A stretch of DNA of 64,000 nucleotides, from NCBI GenBank assembly GCA_020845895.1, contig JADLEX010000036.1, positions 27,617 to 91,616 on the forward strand, in the 5' to 3' direction. Positions 1-7,911 of this stretch are shown here, in pieces (position 1 is the stretch's first letter; each line of letters opens with the position of its first letter). This stretch comes from Deltaproteobacteria bacterium. Its GTDB lineage: Bacteria; Lernaellota; Lernaellaia; JACKCT01. Made by a program: the position numbers and the translations under genes. Under the pieces are notes generated by a model that was not told where the DNA came from, did no database searches, and saw only the letters and a program-made list of their open reading frames with translations.

Positions 1-139
1 TAGGATACCCGGCGTAGAACCGGCAGCCCGCGTAGAGCGCGCCCTCGGCGATCGCGTCGTTGCCGCTCATGAGCTTCAGGCCCGGCGTGAAATTCGCCTT
101 CCGTGCGCCGATGCCTCGGCTGTTGTCGAATGCCTGCAT
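1..139 (-). CDS. 2-oxoacid:ferredoxin oxidoreductase alpha subunit, N-terminal part
   Basis: Only the first 46 codons are inside the window; the gene continues past the left edge. The visible residues include LKLMSGNDAIAEGALYAGC and then RFYAGYP, which match the start of the alpha subunit of 2-oxoacid:acceptor oxidoreductases (KorA/VorB type), where the substrate-binding region begins with a G-N-x-A-x-A-x-G-A motif. The enzyme oxidatively decarboxylates a 2-oxoacid, probably 2-oxoglutarate given the fumarase neighbours, and reduces ferredoxin. The ATG overlaps the TGA of the upstream ferredoxin gene by one base, so the two are translationally coupled. The substrate cannot be fixed from this fragment. 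Confidence 0.8.
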   Translation of the reverse strand, partial: MQAFDNSRGIGARKANFTPGLKLMSGNDAIAEGALYAGCRFYAGYP

Positions 140-444
140 CACGCCACCTCCCCGATCAGAATCGCGAAGTCGGGGCAGCGCAGCTCGCACAGCATGCAGC
201 CGTTGCAAAGCTCACCCTTGACCACGATCACCTTGCCCGACTTCATCGCGAGCACGTCCTTGGGACACGCAACCACGCACAGGTCGCAGCCCTTGCAGTA
301 CTCGTTGATGATCGTGATCGTCGGGGGAGCCTTCTTCTTGCCCGTGCCCGCCGCACACTCGGAGTCGTCTTTTTGCGGCACGGCCGCGGCGACCGCGGCG
401 GCTTCGACGGTCGGGCTCTCGCCCGCGCCTGGCGCTTCTGACAT
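139..444 (-). CDS. 2x[4Fe-4S] ferredoxin subunit of 2-oxoacid oxidoreductase (KorD/VorD-like)
   Basis: This 101-residue protein has two classic CxxCxxCxxxCP motifs, at Cys50/53/56/60 and Cys80/83/86/90, each expected to hold a [4Fe-4S] cluster. The first 40 residues are a low-complexity Ala/Glu/Lys-rich extension, longer than in typical delta subunits. It lies directly upstream of, and overlaps by one base, the alpha subunit of a 2-oxoacid:ferredoxin oxidoreductase. It is therefore most likely the electron-transfer delta subunit of that complex rather than a free ferredoxin. Fumarase genes lie just upstream on the same strand, which suggests a TCA-cycle operon. Confidence 0.85.
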   Translation of the reverse strand: MSEAPGAGESPTVEAAAVAAAVPQKDDSECAAGTGKKKAPPTITIINEYCKGCDLCVVACPKDVLAMKSGKVIVVKGELCNGCMLCELRCPDFAILIGEVA

Positions 445-528
445 ATCCCGTTCTCCTTCACGGCCGCGGCCGGTCTAGGCCGGGCGCGGCGACCCGAAAT
501 TACCGGCGCCCCACACGGGCGCCACTCG

Positions 529-1119
529 TCACGAAGCCGTTTTTTTCCAGCGCGCGCGGCCGTCCTGATACAGGTCTCCGCCCGCCGCGTCGTGCACCAC
601 CACGACCGGGAACTCGTCGACAGTCAGCTTGCGCACCGCCTCCGCGCCCAGGTCCTCGAACGCGATCACCTCGGCCGCCGTGATGCGCTGGGAGATCAAC
701 GCTCCCGCGCCGCCCGTCGCACCGAAATACACGCACCCGTGTTTTTGCATGGCCTCGCGCACGGCGGCCGCGCGCGCGCCCTTGCCGATCATTCCGCGCA
801 GGCCCAGTACGATCAGCGTGGGCGAGTAGGCATCCATGCGGTACGCGGTGGTCGGTCCCGCCGACCCGATCGCATAACCCTCGCGCGCGGGAGTGGGCCC
901 GACGAAATAGATGACCTGACCGTCGACGTCGAAGGGCAGGGGTTCGCCCTTTTCGATCGCGGCGACGAGCCGAGCATGAGCCGCGTCGCGCGCGGTGTAG
1001 ATGACGCCCGACAGAAGCACCCGGTCGCCGACGCGCAGGTCGCGCGTGGCTTCATCGGTGAGGGGAGTCGTCAGACGAATCACGCGGTCGCCGGTCGAAG
1101 TGTCGCGGTCGCCGGTCAT
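529..1119 (-). CDS. Class I fumarate hydratase, beta (C-terminal) subunit
   Basis: The 196-residue product matches the C-terminal domain of class I, [4Fe-4S]-dependent fumarases, encoded here as a separate subunit. Typical motifs are GPTPARE, GPTTAYRMD and the Gly-rich GMIGKG segment. The enzyme interconverts fumarate and malate in the TCA cycle. The ATG at 1119 is chosen because it forms an ATGA overlap with the stop of the alpha-subunit gene; an open extension upstream of it lies inside that gene. The related L-tartrate dehydratase beta subunit is the main alternative, but the neighbouring oxidoreductase genes favour fumarase. Confidence 0.85.
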   Translation of the reverse strand: MTGDRDTSTGDRVIRLTTPLTDEATRDLRVGDRVLLSGVIYTARDAAHARLVAAIEKGEPLPFDVDGQVIYFVGPTPAREGYAIGSAGPTTAYRMDAYSPTLIVLGLRGMIGKGARAAAVREAMQKHGCVYFGATGGAGALISQRITAAEVIAFEDLGAEAVRKLTVDEFPVVVVHDAAGGDLYQDGRARWKKTAS

Positions 1120-1958
1120 AGGACGACCTCCTTGTGCCGCGCCGAATGGCACTGGATGTTCACGGCCACGGGCAGACTGGCGATATGGCACGGCATCGTC
1201 TCGATGTGCACCGCGAGCGCGGTCTGCGTTCCGCCGAGTCCCATGGGCCCTACCCCGAGCGCGTTGACGCGGTCGAGTAACTCACGCTCGAGGTCCGCAT
1301 AGAACGGATCGGGATTCGGCTCTCCGACGTGACGAAAAACGGCCTTTTTCGCCAGAAACGCACACTTCTCGAAGTTGCCGCCGATGCCGACGCCGACGAT
1401 GATCGGCGGGCAGGGGTTGCCGCCGGCCTGGTCGACCCAGTCCACGACGAATTTCTTGACGCCTTCGACTCCCGCGGACGGGGGCAGCACGCGGCACATG
1501 CTCATGTTCTCGCTGCCGCCGCCCTTTGCCGCCATCGCGATCGTGATCGTGTCGCCCGCGACGAGTTCCACGTGGATCATGGCGGGCGTATTGTCCTTCG
1601 TGTTGACCCTTCGCAGCGGGTCTTTCACGAGGCTCTTTCGCAGGTATCCCTGCTCGTATCCGCGACGCATGCCGTCGTTGATCGCGTCGGTCACGAGGCC
1701 GCCCTCGACGCGCACGGCGTCGCCCAGTTTCACCAGGAAAACGGCTACGCCGGTGTCCTGGCACAGGGGCAATTCGCCGCCCCGGGCGATCTTCGCGTTC
1801 TGCAGAATCTCGTCGAAAATCTGGCGCGCGACGGGCGATTCCTCGCGCTCACGGGCCGCCTTGAGCGCACTTTCCACGTCCTCGGGCAGCTCGTAACACG
1901 CCCGGACGCACAGCTCGGCGACCGCATCCACGACCGTCTGGTACGGAACGGTTCTCAT
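1116..1958 (-). CDS. Class I fumarate hydratase, alpha (N-terminal) subunit
   Basis: This 280-residue protein has the usual length and motifs of the N-terminal half of class I fumarases. Cys66 (PLCQDTG), Cys183 (GNPCPP) and Cys270 (NIQCHSARH) are placed as the three ligands of the catalytic [4Fe-4S] cluster. The conserved stretch KGGGSENMS is also present. It heads the minus-strand operon fumarase alpha, fumarase beta, ferredoxin, 2-oxoacid oxidoreductase. Split class I fumarases are common in anaerobes and archaea and are oxygen sensitive. L-tartrate dehydratase alpha is a less likely alternative. Confidence 0.87.
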   Translation of the reverse strand: MRTVPYQTVVDAVAELCVRACYELPEDVESALKAAREREESPVARQIFDEILQNAKIARGGELPLCQDTGVAVFLVKLGDAVRVEGGLVTDAINDGMRRGYEQGYLRKSLVKDPLRRVNTKDNTPAMIHVELVAGDTITIAMAAKGGGSENMSMCRVLPPSAGVEGVKKFVVDWVDQAGGNPCPPIIVGVGIGGNFEKCAFLAKKAVFRHVGEPNPDPFYADLERELLDRVNALGVGPMGLGGTQTALAVHIETMPCHIASLPVAVNIQCHSARHKEVVL

Positions 1959-2086
1959 GGCGCCGGATTATATGATCTGGATCAGGATTGTCTACATGGA
2001 AATGGACTTCGTCTGGAGTTTTTGTAAAAAATCTTCCAAACGGTACGTCGTGGACCTTGCGAAAGGAGGGTTCGGAACCGGGGTTT

Positions 2087-3397
2087 CTACTGCTGATTTC
2101 GCCACTGGGCGGCGAGTTCCTTCGATTTTTTCAGATCGGCGTAGCTTTCGTCGAGCCGCCCCATGGCCTCGTAAACCTTGGAACGCATCTCATAGAGATT
2201 CGGATTTTTCGGCGACACCGCGATGGCTTCGGCATAAACGGCGAGCGCTTTTTCCGGGTCCTTTCGCGCCATGAAGACCGACGCCTTGGCGATGTACGGC
2301 TCGATGTAGCGCTTTTCGACCTCGATGGCCTTGTTGAAGTCGGCGAGCGCGGCGTCGAGGTCGTCCTGCAGGGCATAGGCATTGCCGCGCATGTACAGCG
2401 ATTCGTAGTCTTTCGGCTCCATCGCGATGGCTTTGCCGAACTCCGCCACCGCCTCGTCCTTCTTGCCGCGCGCGGTCAGGACCATCCCCAATACCTTGCG
2501 GCTCTTCGCTCCATCGCGCACCTTCAGCAGCGCTCGCGCCGAGGTCTCCGCGTCGGCGAAACGGTTATCCTGAAGCTCGGCCATGGTCCTCTCGAACCAC
2601 GCTTCCTCGCTCGCCGGCGCGTATTCGGTTCCCTTGGCGAAATCGCTCACCGCGCGGTCCAAGTCTCCTTGAAGTTGAAATAACTTACCCCGGCGGATGT
2701 AGCAGGACGAGAATTTCGGCGCGAGCATGACGCAGCGGTCGAGATCGGTCCGCGCTTCGCCCGAACGCTCCTGCATGAGATAGACCCCACCCCGGCCCAG
2801 ATACGCCTTGGCGCTGTTCGGATCGAGTTCGATGGCCTTCTGATAGTCGCGCTCGGCCTCGGCGAATCGCCCAAGACGCAGGCGCACCTCGCCGCGCGCG
2901 ATGAAATACTCGGTGTTCTTCGGCTCCATGCCGATCGCCGCGTCGAGGTCGGCGATGGCGTCGTCGAATCGCCCCTGCGCCATGCGGATCGCCCCGCGCG
3001 CGTAATAGAGCTCGCCGCTCGCTTCGGCCGAAATGGCCTGCGTGGCGACGGTCTCCGCGTCCTTGGGCTGACCTTTTTGCAGGAGCACGATCGACTTGTG
3101 GCCGAGCGCCTCCGCGAATTTCGGTTCGAGGGCGAGCGCCTTGTCGAGATTGGCGAGGGCCTTGTCGATGTTGCCCATCGACGACTCGGCCTTGCCGAGC
3201 AGAAACCAGTAGTCGGCGTCGAGCGCGTCGCCGCCGGCTTCCACGGCCTTGAGCTGCGTCATCGCACCGGCGAAATCGCCCGTCGCGAGTTTCTTCTCGA
3301 CCTCGGCCTTCCAGCCGGTGTAATTCTTGGCCGCGTTCGCCGCACCCGCCCAAGCGACGCACGCAAACACCATCGCCACGATCGCGATTCGCTTCAT
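2087..3397 (-). CDS. Secreted tetratricopeptide-repeat protein
   Basis: The 436-residue product begins with a Sec signal peptide (MKRIAIVAMVFACVAWAG, cleavage after about residue 22). The rest is a near-continuous run of about ten TPR units of 34 residues, with repeated Gly/Tyr/Ala/Pro positions such as AYLGRGGVYL, YIRRGKLFQL and LYMRGNAYAL. TPR solenoids mediate protein-protein contacts; no catalytic domain is present. It is probably periplasmic or an outer-membrane assembly scaffold. It is transcribed alone between the fumarase operon and a secreted protein gene. No specific partner can be deduced. Confidence 0.85.
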   Translation of the reverse strand: MKRIAIVAMVFACVAWAGAANAAKNYTGWKAEVEKKLATGDFAGAMTQLKAVEAGGDALDADYWFLLGKAESSMGNIDKALANLDKALALEPKFAEALGHKSIVLLQKGQPKDAETVATQAISAEASGELYYARGAIRMAQGRFDDAIADLDAAIGMEPKNTEYFIARGEVRLRLGRFAEAERDYQKAIELDPNSAKAYLGRGGVYLMQERSGEARTDLDRCVMLAPKFSSCYIRRGKLFQLQGDLDRAVSDFAKGTEYAPASEEAWFERTMAELQDNRFADAETSARALLKVRDGAKSRKVLGMVLTARGKKDEAVAEFGKAIAMEPKDYESLYMRGNAYALQDDLDAALADFNKAIEVEKRYIEPYIAKASVFMARKDPEKALAVYAEAIAVSPKNPNLYEMRSKVYEAMGRLDESYADLKKSKELAAQWRNQQ

Positions 3398-3451
3398 CGG
3401 AAATTCCGCCCCTCGAATTGCGCGAATCCTAGTCGCCTCGTGCGCGCGCGG

Positions 3452-5044
3452 TCAACACCCGCAGCCGTCGTCACCATCGTCATCGCCACCCGCGGAAGGA
3501 GCGGGCGCCGTGTCGTCGTCCGTCGCGGCATCGTCATCCGTCGTGTCATCGTCGTTGGCGTCATCGTCGGCCGTCGTGTCGTCATCCGTCGCGTCGTCAT
3601 CGGCATCGTCATCGGACGCGTCATCGTCCGCGTCGTCGTCCGTGTCGTCGTCCGTAGGTTCGATCAGGTCGTCGTCGCCGTAAGGCCCGTCGCCCGGCAG
3701 CAGTCCGTAATACACGCCGAACCAGTACGCGATGAGGTAGTCGAGACCCGGGCCCGTCTCCGCCGGATTTTCCTCGCCCGTGCATTCGACGTGGTAGGGA
3801 CTGCGTTCCCACAGGTGCGATTCCCAGCAGCGGTTCTCGACCTGATGCGCCTCGGCGGTTTGCGGGTCGATGTCGAACCCCGTGAGCTGCTCGATCCAGG
3901 GATTCGCCGTGAGAAGTTCATCGGCCCACACCGAGAAGGGATCGAGCGGCAGAACCGGACACTCGACCGCGCGCCGGTAATTGGGCGCTTCGTTCATCAC
4001 GGTCAGACCGTGGATCACGTCGTCGCGCACCGCGTCGATCTCATCCTCGTCGCAGCCGCCGAATCGAACGCACTGCGCGTACCACACGGCGTCGAAAAAC
4101 GCGGCGTGCGTGTTGACGACGTTGTAGCGGACGTTCACCTCCCAGATGCGCCGCAGGTGCTCGCCGCGCTCGCGGTCGGGCCACAGACGAAAGATCGCCT
4201 GCCACACGGGGTGGTTGTTGATGAACGCGTAGTAGTCGAAGTACTTGTTGAACCACGAAAAGGTCGAGAGCCACATGTAGGTCTTGTTGCGCTCGTACTC
4301 ATCGTCGCGAAGCTGTGCGATGTCGGCGTCGCCTGTCACGTGCGCGGCCTGCACGAGAATCTCGAGGCGGATGTCGGGCAGGATCTCGGCGGCGGAGTAC
4401 GTGTCGCCCCAGGGGTCGATGATGATCCAGTTCTGGGCGTCGAGCGCCTCGACCATTTCGACGAAATCCTCGCGGATCGTCTGGCGCATCGCCGCCGCAT
4501 CGTCCTCGGGGTCGTCGCGCAGCGCGTCGTAGGCCCACGTCAGGCCCCAAAACCACGTGATGTACTTGTCACGCACGTTGTGGCCGAGCCAGAAATCATC
4601 CGCGTATTCGCCGGTGCCGTCGTAGCGGTTGTCGCCGCCCATCGACTCGACATTCCACGGCGCTTCGTCGATGCCGGCGTAGCGCGCGATGTAGCCCGGA
4701 TGACCCGTGATGTCGTGCAGGATGTGCAGGTAGTGGGCGATGCGCAGGATCTCCGCGCGCGCGAGCGCCTCGCCCGTGACCATGTAACGCAGGGCCTGCG
4801 TCGTGAGGTAAAAGCCCGTCCAGTCGCCGCTGTCGCCCGAGCCGACGGTCCGGTAGATCTCCTGCCGCGTGCCGTCGGTGAACATGATGTCGCTGACGCC
4901 GCCGAGGCCGGTGGAGTGCCACTCGCGCAGGAACGTCTCGTAGTCGTTCGCCTTCTGGTGCAGGTACGGATCGAAATCCGCGGCGAATCCCGTTGACGCA
5001 AAGACCGCGAGCATCACCAGCGCGGCCGCAATCGAACGTGTCAT
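3452..5044 (-). CDS. Secreted protein of unknown function with Asp-rich tail ending in CGC
   Basis: The 530-residue product starts with a signal peptide lacking a lipobox (MTRSIAAALVMLAVFASTG). A large Trp/Tyr-rich, probably alpha-helical domain of about 440 residues follows. The last 80 or so residues are DDDx repeats ending in DDGDDGCGC. The central domain is homologous to the protein at 33282-34880 (shared pieces include EWTG/DWTGFYL, TGDD/TGEA and GLDYLIAYW/GVDYLIPYW). The ATG at 5044 is preferred over an in-frame GTG 15 bases upstream because GGGGGTG lies just before it. The function is unknown; the many aromatic residues resemble helical carbohydrate-binding or toroidal enzymes only loosely. 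The terminal Cys motif is discussed as a possible anchor. Confidence 0.85.
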   Translation of the reverse strand: MTRSIAAALVMLAVFASTGFAADFDPYLHQKANDYETFLREWHSTGLGGVSDIMFTDGTRQEIYRTVGSGDSGDWTGFYLTTQALRYMVTGEALARAEILRIAHYLHILHDITGHPGYIARYAGIDEAPWNVESMGGDNRYDGTGEYADDFWLGHNVRDKYITWFWGLTWAYDALRDDPEDDAAAMRQTIREDFVEMVEALDAQNWIIIDPWGDTYSAAEILPDIRLEILVQAAHVTGDADIAQLRDDEYERNKTYMWLSTFSWFNKYFDYYAFINNHPVWQAIFRLWPDRERGEHLRRIWEVNVRYNVVNTHAAFFDAVWYAQCVRFGGCDEDEIDAVRDDVIHGLTVMNEAPNYRRAVECPVLPLDPFSVWADELLTANPWIEQLTGFDIDPQTAEAHQVENRCWESHLWERSPYHVECTGEENPAETGPGLDYLIAYWFGVYYGLLPGDGPYGDDDLIEPTDDDTDDDADDDASDDDADDDATDDDTTADDDANDDDTTDDDAATDDDTAPAPSAGGDDDGDDGCGC

Positions 5045-5105
5045 GCAACGCACCCCCACGCGAAACGAGGCATTCTTGTCGCTACGCGCGAGGGTGTCCA
5101 GCGCG

Positions 5106-5138
5106 AAAAAGAACGGGCGCGGTCGAAACCGCGCCCGT
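5106..5138 (-). terminator. Rho-independent terminator
   Basis: Read on the minus strand, an 11-bp GC-rich stem (ACGGGCGCGGT paired with ACCGCGCCCGT) with a short loop is followed by C and five T. It lies just after the stop of the lipoprotein gene at 5162 and would end its transcript. Confidence 0.75.
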
Positions 5139-5161
5139 CGTCGAGTCCGATACTTGTGCGA

Positions 5162-6832
5162 TTACTTGAACGCGAACCAGTCGATCGCGCCGACCGAGTC
5201 GTAGATCTTGTCGCCCACGTCGGAGATCGTCACGATGATCGTGATCGTGCTCATGTCGGCGGGCAGATCCACGGTTGCGGTCTGGCCGACGTTGGTGTCG
5301 GCGGGCACGCCGCGCGGCGTGGTTTCGTCGTCCGATCCCCACTTCAGTTTACCGTCGAGCTTGCCCGGGCCGTTGCTGTGCGGGGCGGCGCTCGTCGGGT
5401 TGTACACCGCGTCGGTCGACACGCCGACCTGCGCGATCGTCGCCGCCGCGTCGGCCGCGAGGATCGCATCCCAGTCGTCATCGAGCGCGATGTTGTTCAC
5501 CGTGCGGTTGACCAGGTACGACGGCGCACCCTGCACGATGACGGTGAGAATGTCGTTGTAAACGCTGCCGACCCACTCCTCGTATTCCTGGCTCAGGAAG
5601 TTGTACGAGAGTTCGAGCTGCGTCGCGCCCGAGGGAACCGGCGTGGTGTAGGTCATGGTGCAGCTCGCCACCGTGCCCTGCAGCGCGCCCGAGGAAAGAT
5701 ACAGGTACATGGATTCGCTGCCGCCGGGGAACACTTCGCCGTAGGCGTCGCCGCTCGTGCCGTAGATCTGGCAGTCGCCGGTCACTTGCCAACCGGCCAG
5801 CGAACCGTCCTCGAAGTCGATCACGCCCATGTCGTCGTCGTCGGCATCGTCGTCCGCGTCATCGTCCGCATCGTCATCCGCGTCGTCATCCGCGTCATCG
5901 TCGGCGGTGTCATCGTCGGCGGTGTCGTCGTCCGCTGTGTCATCGTCGGCAGTGTCGTCGTCGGCGGTGTCGTCGTCCGCTGTGTCATCGTCGGCGGTAT
6001 CGTCATCGGCGGTGTCGTCGTCGGCAGTGTCGTCGTCATCGTCGTCGGCCGGAACCGGCGGGCAGCACTCGCAAACGCCCGCGTTGACCGCGTTGGTGCC
6101 GTCCTCGAACTGATCGCTTTCCGGCGTGCCCTCGGCATCCTTCGGGTTCGGATTGGTCGCCGTGTCGGTGACCGGAGCGGCCGCCGCGCACGCGCACTCG
6201 TCGTTGGAGACGGTCACCGCGCCGGGGACGCCGTCGAGCGTCGGCAGCGCGAAGGAGCCGTCGTCCGCGGAGTAGGTGAAGAAACCGCCCGCCGTGATGA
6301 CCGCGAGCGCGCCGGAGATCGGCTCGCCGCTGCACTCGACGGTCCCGTGGATGTAACCGTTGGGGTTGTCGGCGTAGAAGATCGCGTACCAGCCTTCGCC
6401 CGACTCGCCGATCGAGTCGCCGAGCTTCTCGATCGTCTCGGTGTCGAGCTTCAGGACGTTGTCCTGGATGATGAGCTTGTTCGCGTAACGCAGGCGCTTG
6501 CCGAAGCCGGCCAGATCGTCCACGCGGGCGAAGGCAATCATGTCGTTGATTTCGGACAGATCGATTCCCTCGATCTCGTCGAGCAGCGTCAGGTCGACGG
6601 CGAAGTCGTCCTCGACGAGATCGACCTTGTCGCCCTTGAGCTCGACGGCGAACAGGAAGTGCCAGCCGTCCGGGACCTCGATGCCGAGTTCGTCAGAATC
6701 GAACTCGATTTCGAAACCCAGGGCGTCTTCGAGCGCGTCTTCGGCGTCCTCGGCGTCTTCGCTCGTGCAGCCCGCAAAGGCCAGCAGCGCGAACATCGCG
6801 AGGAGCCAGGAACCGTACCGTAGCATACTCAT
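5162..6832 (-). CDS. Lipoprotein with Asp-rich linker and C-terminal choice-of-anchor-like domain
   Basis: The 556-residue product has a lipoprotein signal ending in LLAFAGC (Cys22). An N-terminal domain rich in acidic residues follows, then a short beta domain around residues 155-205 (GYIHGTVECSGEPISGA) resembling carboxypeptidase-regulatory-like folds. A linker of about 70 residues comes next, made of about nine TADDD units and then ADDD units. The C-terminal domain of about 220 residues (LSYNFLSQEYEEWVG, VYNDILTVIVQG) resembles choice-of-anchor L domains of surface proteins. The ATG at 6832 has a perfect AGGAGG seven bases upstream. Here the linker joins two domains rather than flanking the lipidated Cys. 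Its function is unknown, probably a surface-exposed adhesin-like protein. Confidence 0.82.
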   Translation of the reverse strand: MSMLRYGSWLLAMFALLAFAGCTSEDAEDAEDALEDALGFEIEFDSDELGIEVPDGWHFLFAVELKGDKVDLVEDDFAVDLTLLDEIEGIDLSEINDMIAFARVDDLAGFGKRLRYANKLIIQDNVLKLDTETIEKLGDSIGESGEGWYAIFYADNPNGYIHGTVECSGEPISGALAVITAGGFFTYSADDGSFALPTLDGVPGAVTVSNDECACAAAAPVTDTATNPNPKDAEGTPESDQFEDGTNAVNAGVCECCPPVPADDDDDDTADDDTADDDTADDDTADDDTADDDTADDDTADDDTADDDTADDDADDDADDDADDDADDDADDDDMGVIDFEDGSLAGWQVTGDCQIYGTSGDAYGEVFPGGSESMYLYLSSGALQGTVASCTMTYTTPVPSGATQLELSYNFLSQEYEEWVGSVYNDILTVIVQGAPSYLVNRTVNNIALDDDWDAILAADAAATIAQVGVSTDAVYNPTSAAPHSNGPGKLDGKLKWGSDDETTPRGVPADTNVGQTATVDLPADMSTITIIVTISDVGDKIYDSVGAIDWFAFK

Positions 6833-7108
6833 CGTAACCCTCCTTGGGCTAATGGTTCTTCGCCCCTGGTCCAACCGCATGGACATTCAATGGCGCTATC
6901 AATAATTACAGGCGCAGCCGTTGTCAACGAAAATTTCGGCGCGCTCCGAGCGAACGCGCGGGAACCAACGCGTAACCGGCTGATATTGCTGGGAAAGTTT
7001 CTCCTTGTGATTTCTTGGCGGCGCATGCCGCCCGAATGACGCGGTCGATGAAAGTCATGACCCACGGTCAACCACCGCAGCCAAACCCGTCAAAACCGGA
7101 CTGGTCAA

Positions 7109-7825
7109 TCAAGCGGGGGACCGCTCGAAAAACGTCAGCACGCCCGTGAGCTGGTCGGCGAAAAACGTCGAATCCTCGTCGCCCCGCTCCCGCAACCGCG
7201 CGCACGCTTCATCGAAACGTCCGCGAGCGCGTTCGTCGCCGGAAAGAATCGCGGCGATCGCCATATAGCCCGCGTTCATGTCCTCGAACGCGGCGGACCC
7301 CGCTTCGAACGCCGCGTTGCGGGCGAGTTCGAACGCCTTGCCCGCAGGTTCATACTCTTCCATCGCCAAATATGCCGCGCCCACGACCCACTGCGCCGCG
7401 GACATCTTTTCGGCATCGACCCCCAGTTCCATCGCGAGACGCACGTGCAGGTACGCGGCGTCGAGGGCGATGTGGTTCGTCGTGTCGGTCGTGACGATCA
7501 GCGCGTCGTCCCACGCGGGCCAAGCGAAGCTCGCGAGGTTGTAGGAGAGCGACATGGCTTTTTGTCGCAGGGCGCGGGCGGTTTCGGCATCGGATTCGTC
7601 CATCGCCTTTTGCAGACAGAAGTGGATACCCGCCTGTGAGGCGAGAATCACCATCGGAAGGTCTTTTTCCTTCCAGTACCAATCTTTCACGAGATCGAGA
7701 AACAGACCGGCGGCGTCGATCGGCGAAGCCGCGTTGATGATGAACTCGGCGGCTTTGCGGCTGTCGCCCGCGTTCATGAGACGTTTGGCCTCGGCGAGCA
7801 CGTCTTTTCGTCGATCGTCTTCCAT
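7109..7825 (-). CDS. Conserved hypothetical helical (TPR-like) protein
   Basis: The 238-residue product is soluble, without signal peptide or membrane segments. Its Ala-rich helical pattern (for example YLAMEEYEPAGKAFELARNA) suggests a short TPR or TPR-like fold. The ATG at 7825 (MEDDRRKDVLAEAKRLMNAG) is chosen because GGGGA lies just upstream; an open stretch of ten codons precedes it. It is monocistronic between two secreted-protein genes. No family is recognised with confidence and no catalytic motif is visible. Confidence 0.65.
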   Translation of the reverse strand: MEDDRRKDVLAEAKRLMNAGDSRKAAEFIINAASPIDAAGLFLDLVKDWYWKEKDLPMVILASQAGIHFCLQKAMDESDAETARALRQKAMSLSYNLASFAWPAWDDALIVTTDTTNHIALDAAYLHVRLAMELGVDAEKMSAAQWVVGAAYLAMEEYEPAGKAFELARNAAFEAGSAAFEDMNAGYMAIAAILSGDERARGRFDEACARLRERGDEDSTFFADQLTGVLTFFERSPA

Positions 7826-7911
7826 GCGCTTTCCCCGGGTTGAGAAGGACGTCACGCTAGCCGACGGGCGTCGCCAATGCCATGAGCATTTTCACGAAAC
7901 GCAGACCGCCG

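Noticed and set aside
3077..4996. Long plus-strand open frame rich in Val/Arg
   Set aside because: It is antisense to the TPR and Asp-tail genes. Its VIVRRVV-type stretches are the complement of repeated Asp codons, and it has no domain or start site.
5156..6823. Long plus-strand open frame opposite the lipoprotein gene
   Set aside because: It is created by the GC-rich Asp repeat read in antisense; the minus strand has a signal peptide, lipobox and AGGAGG site.
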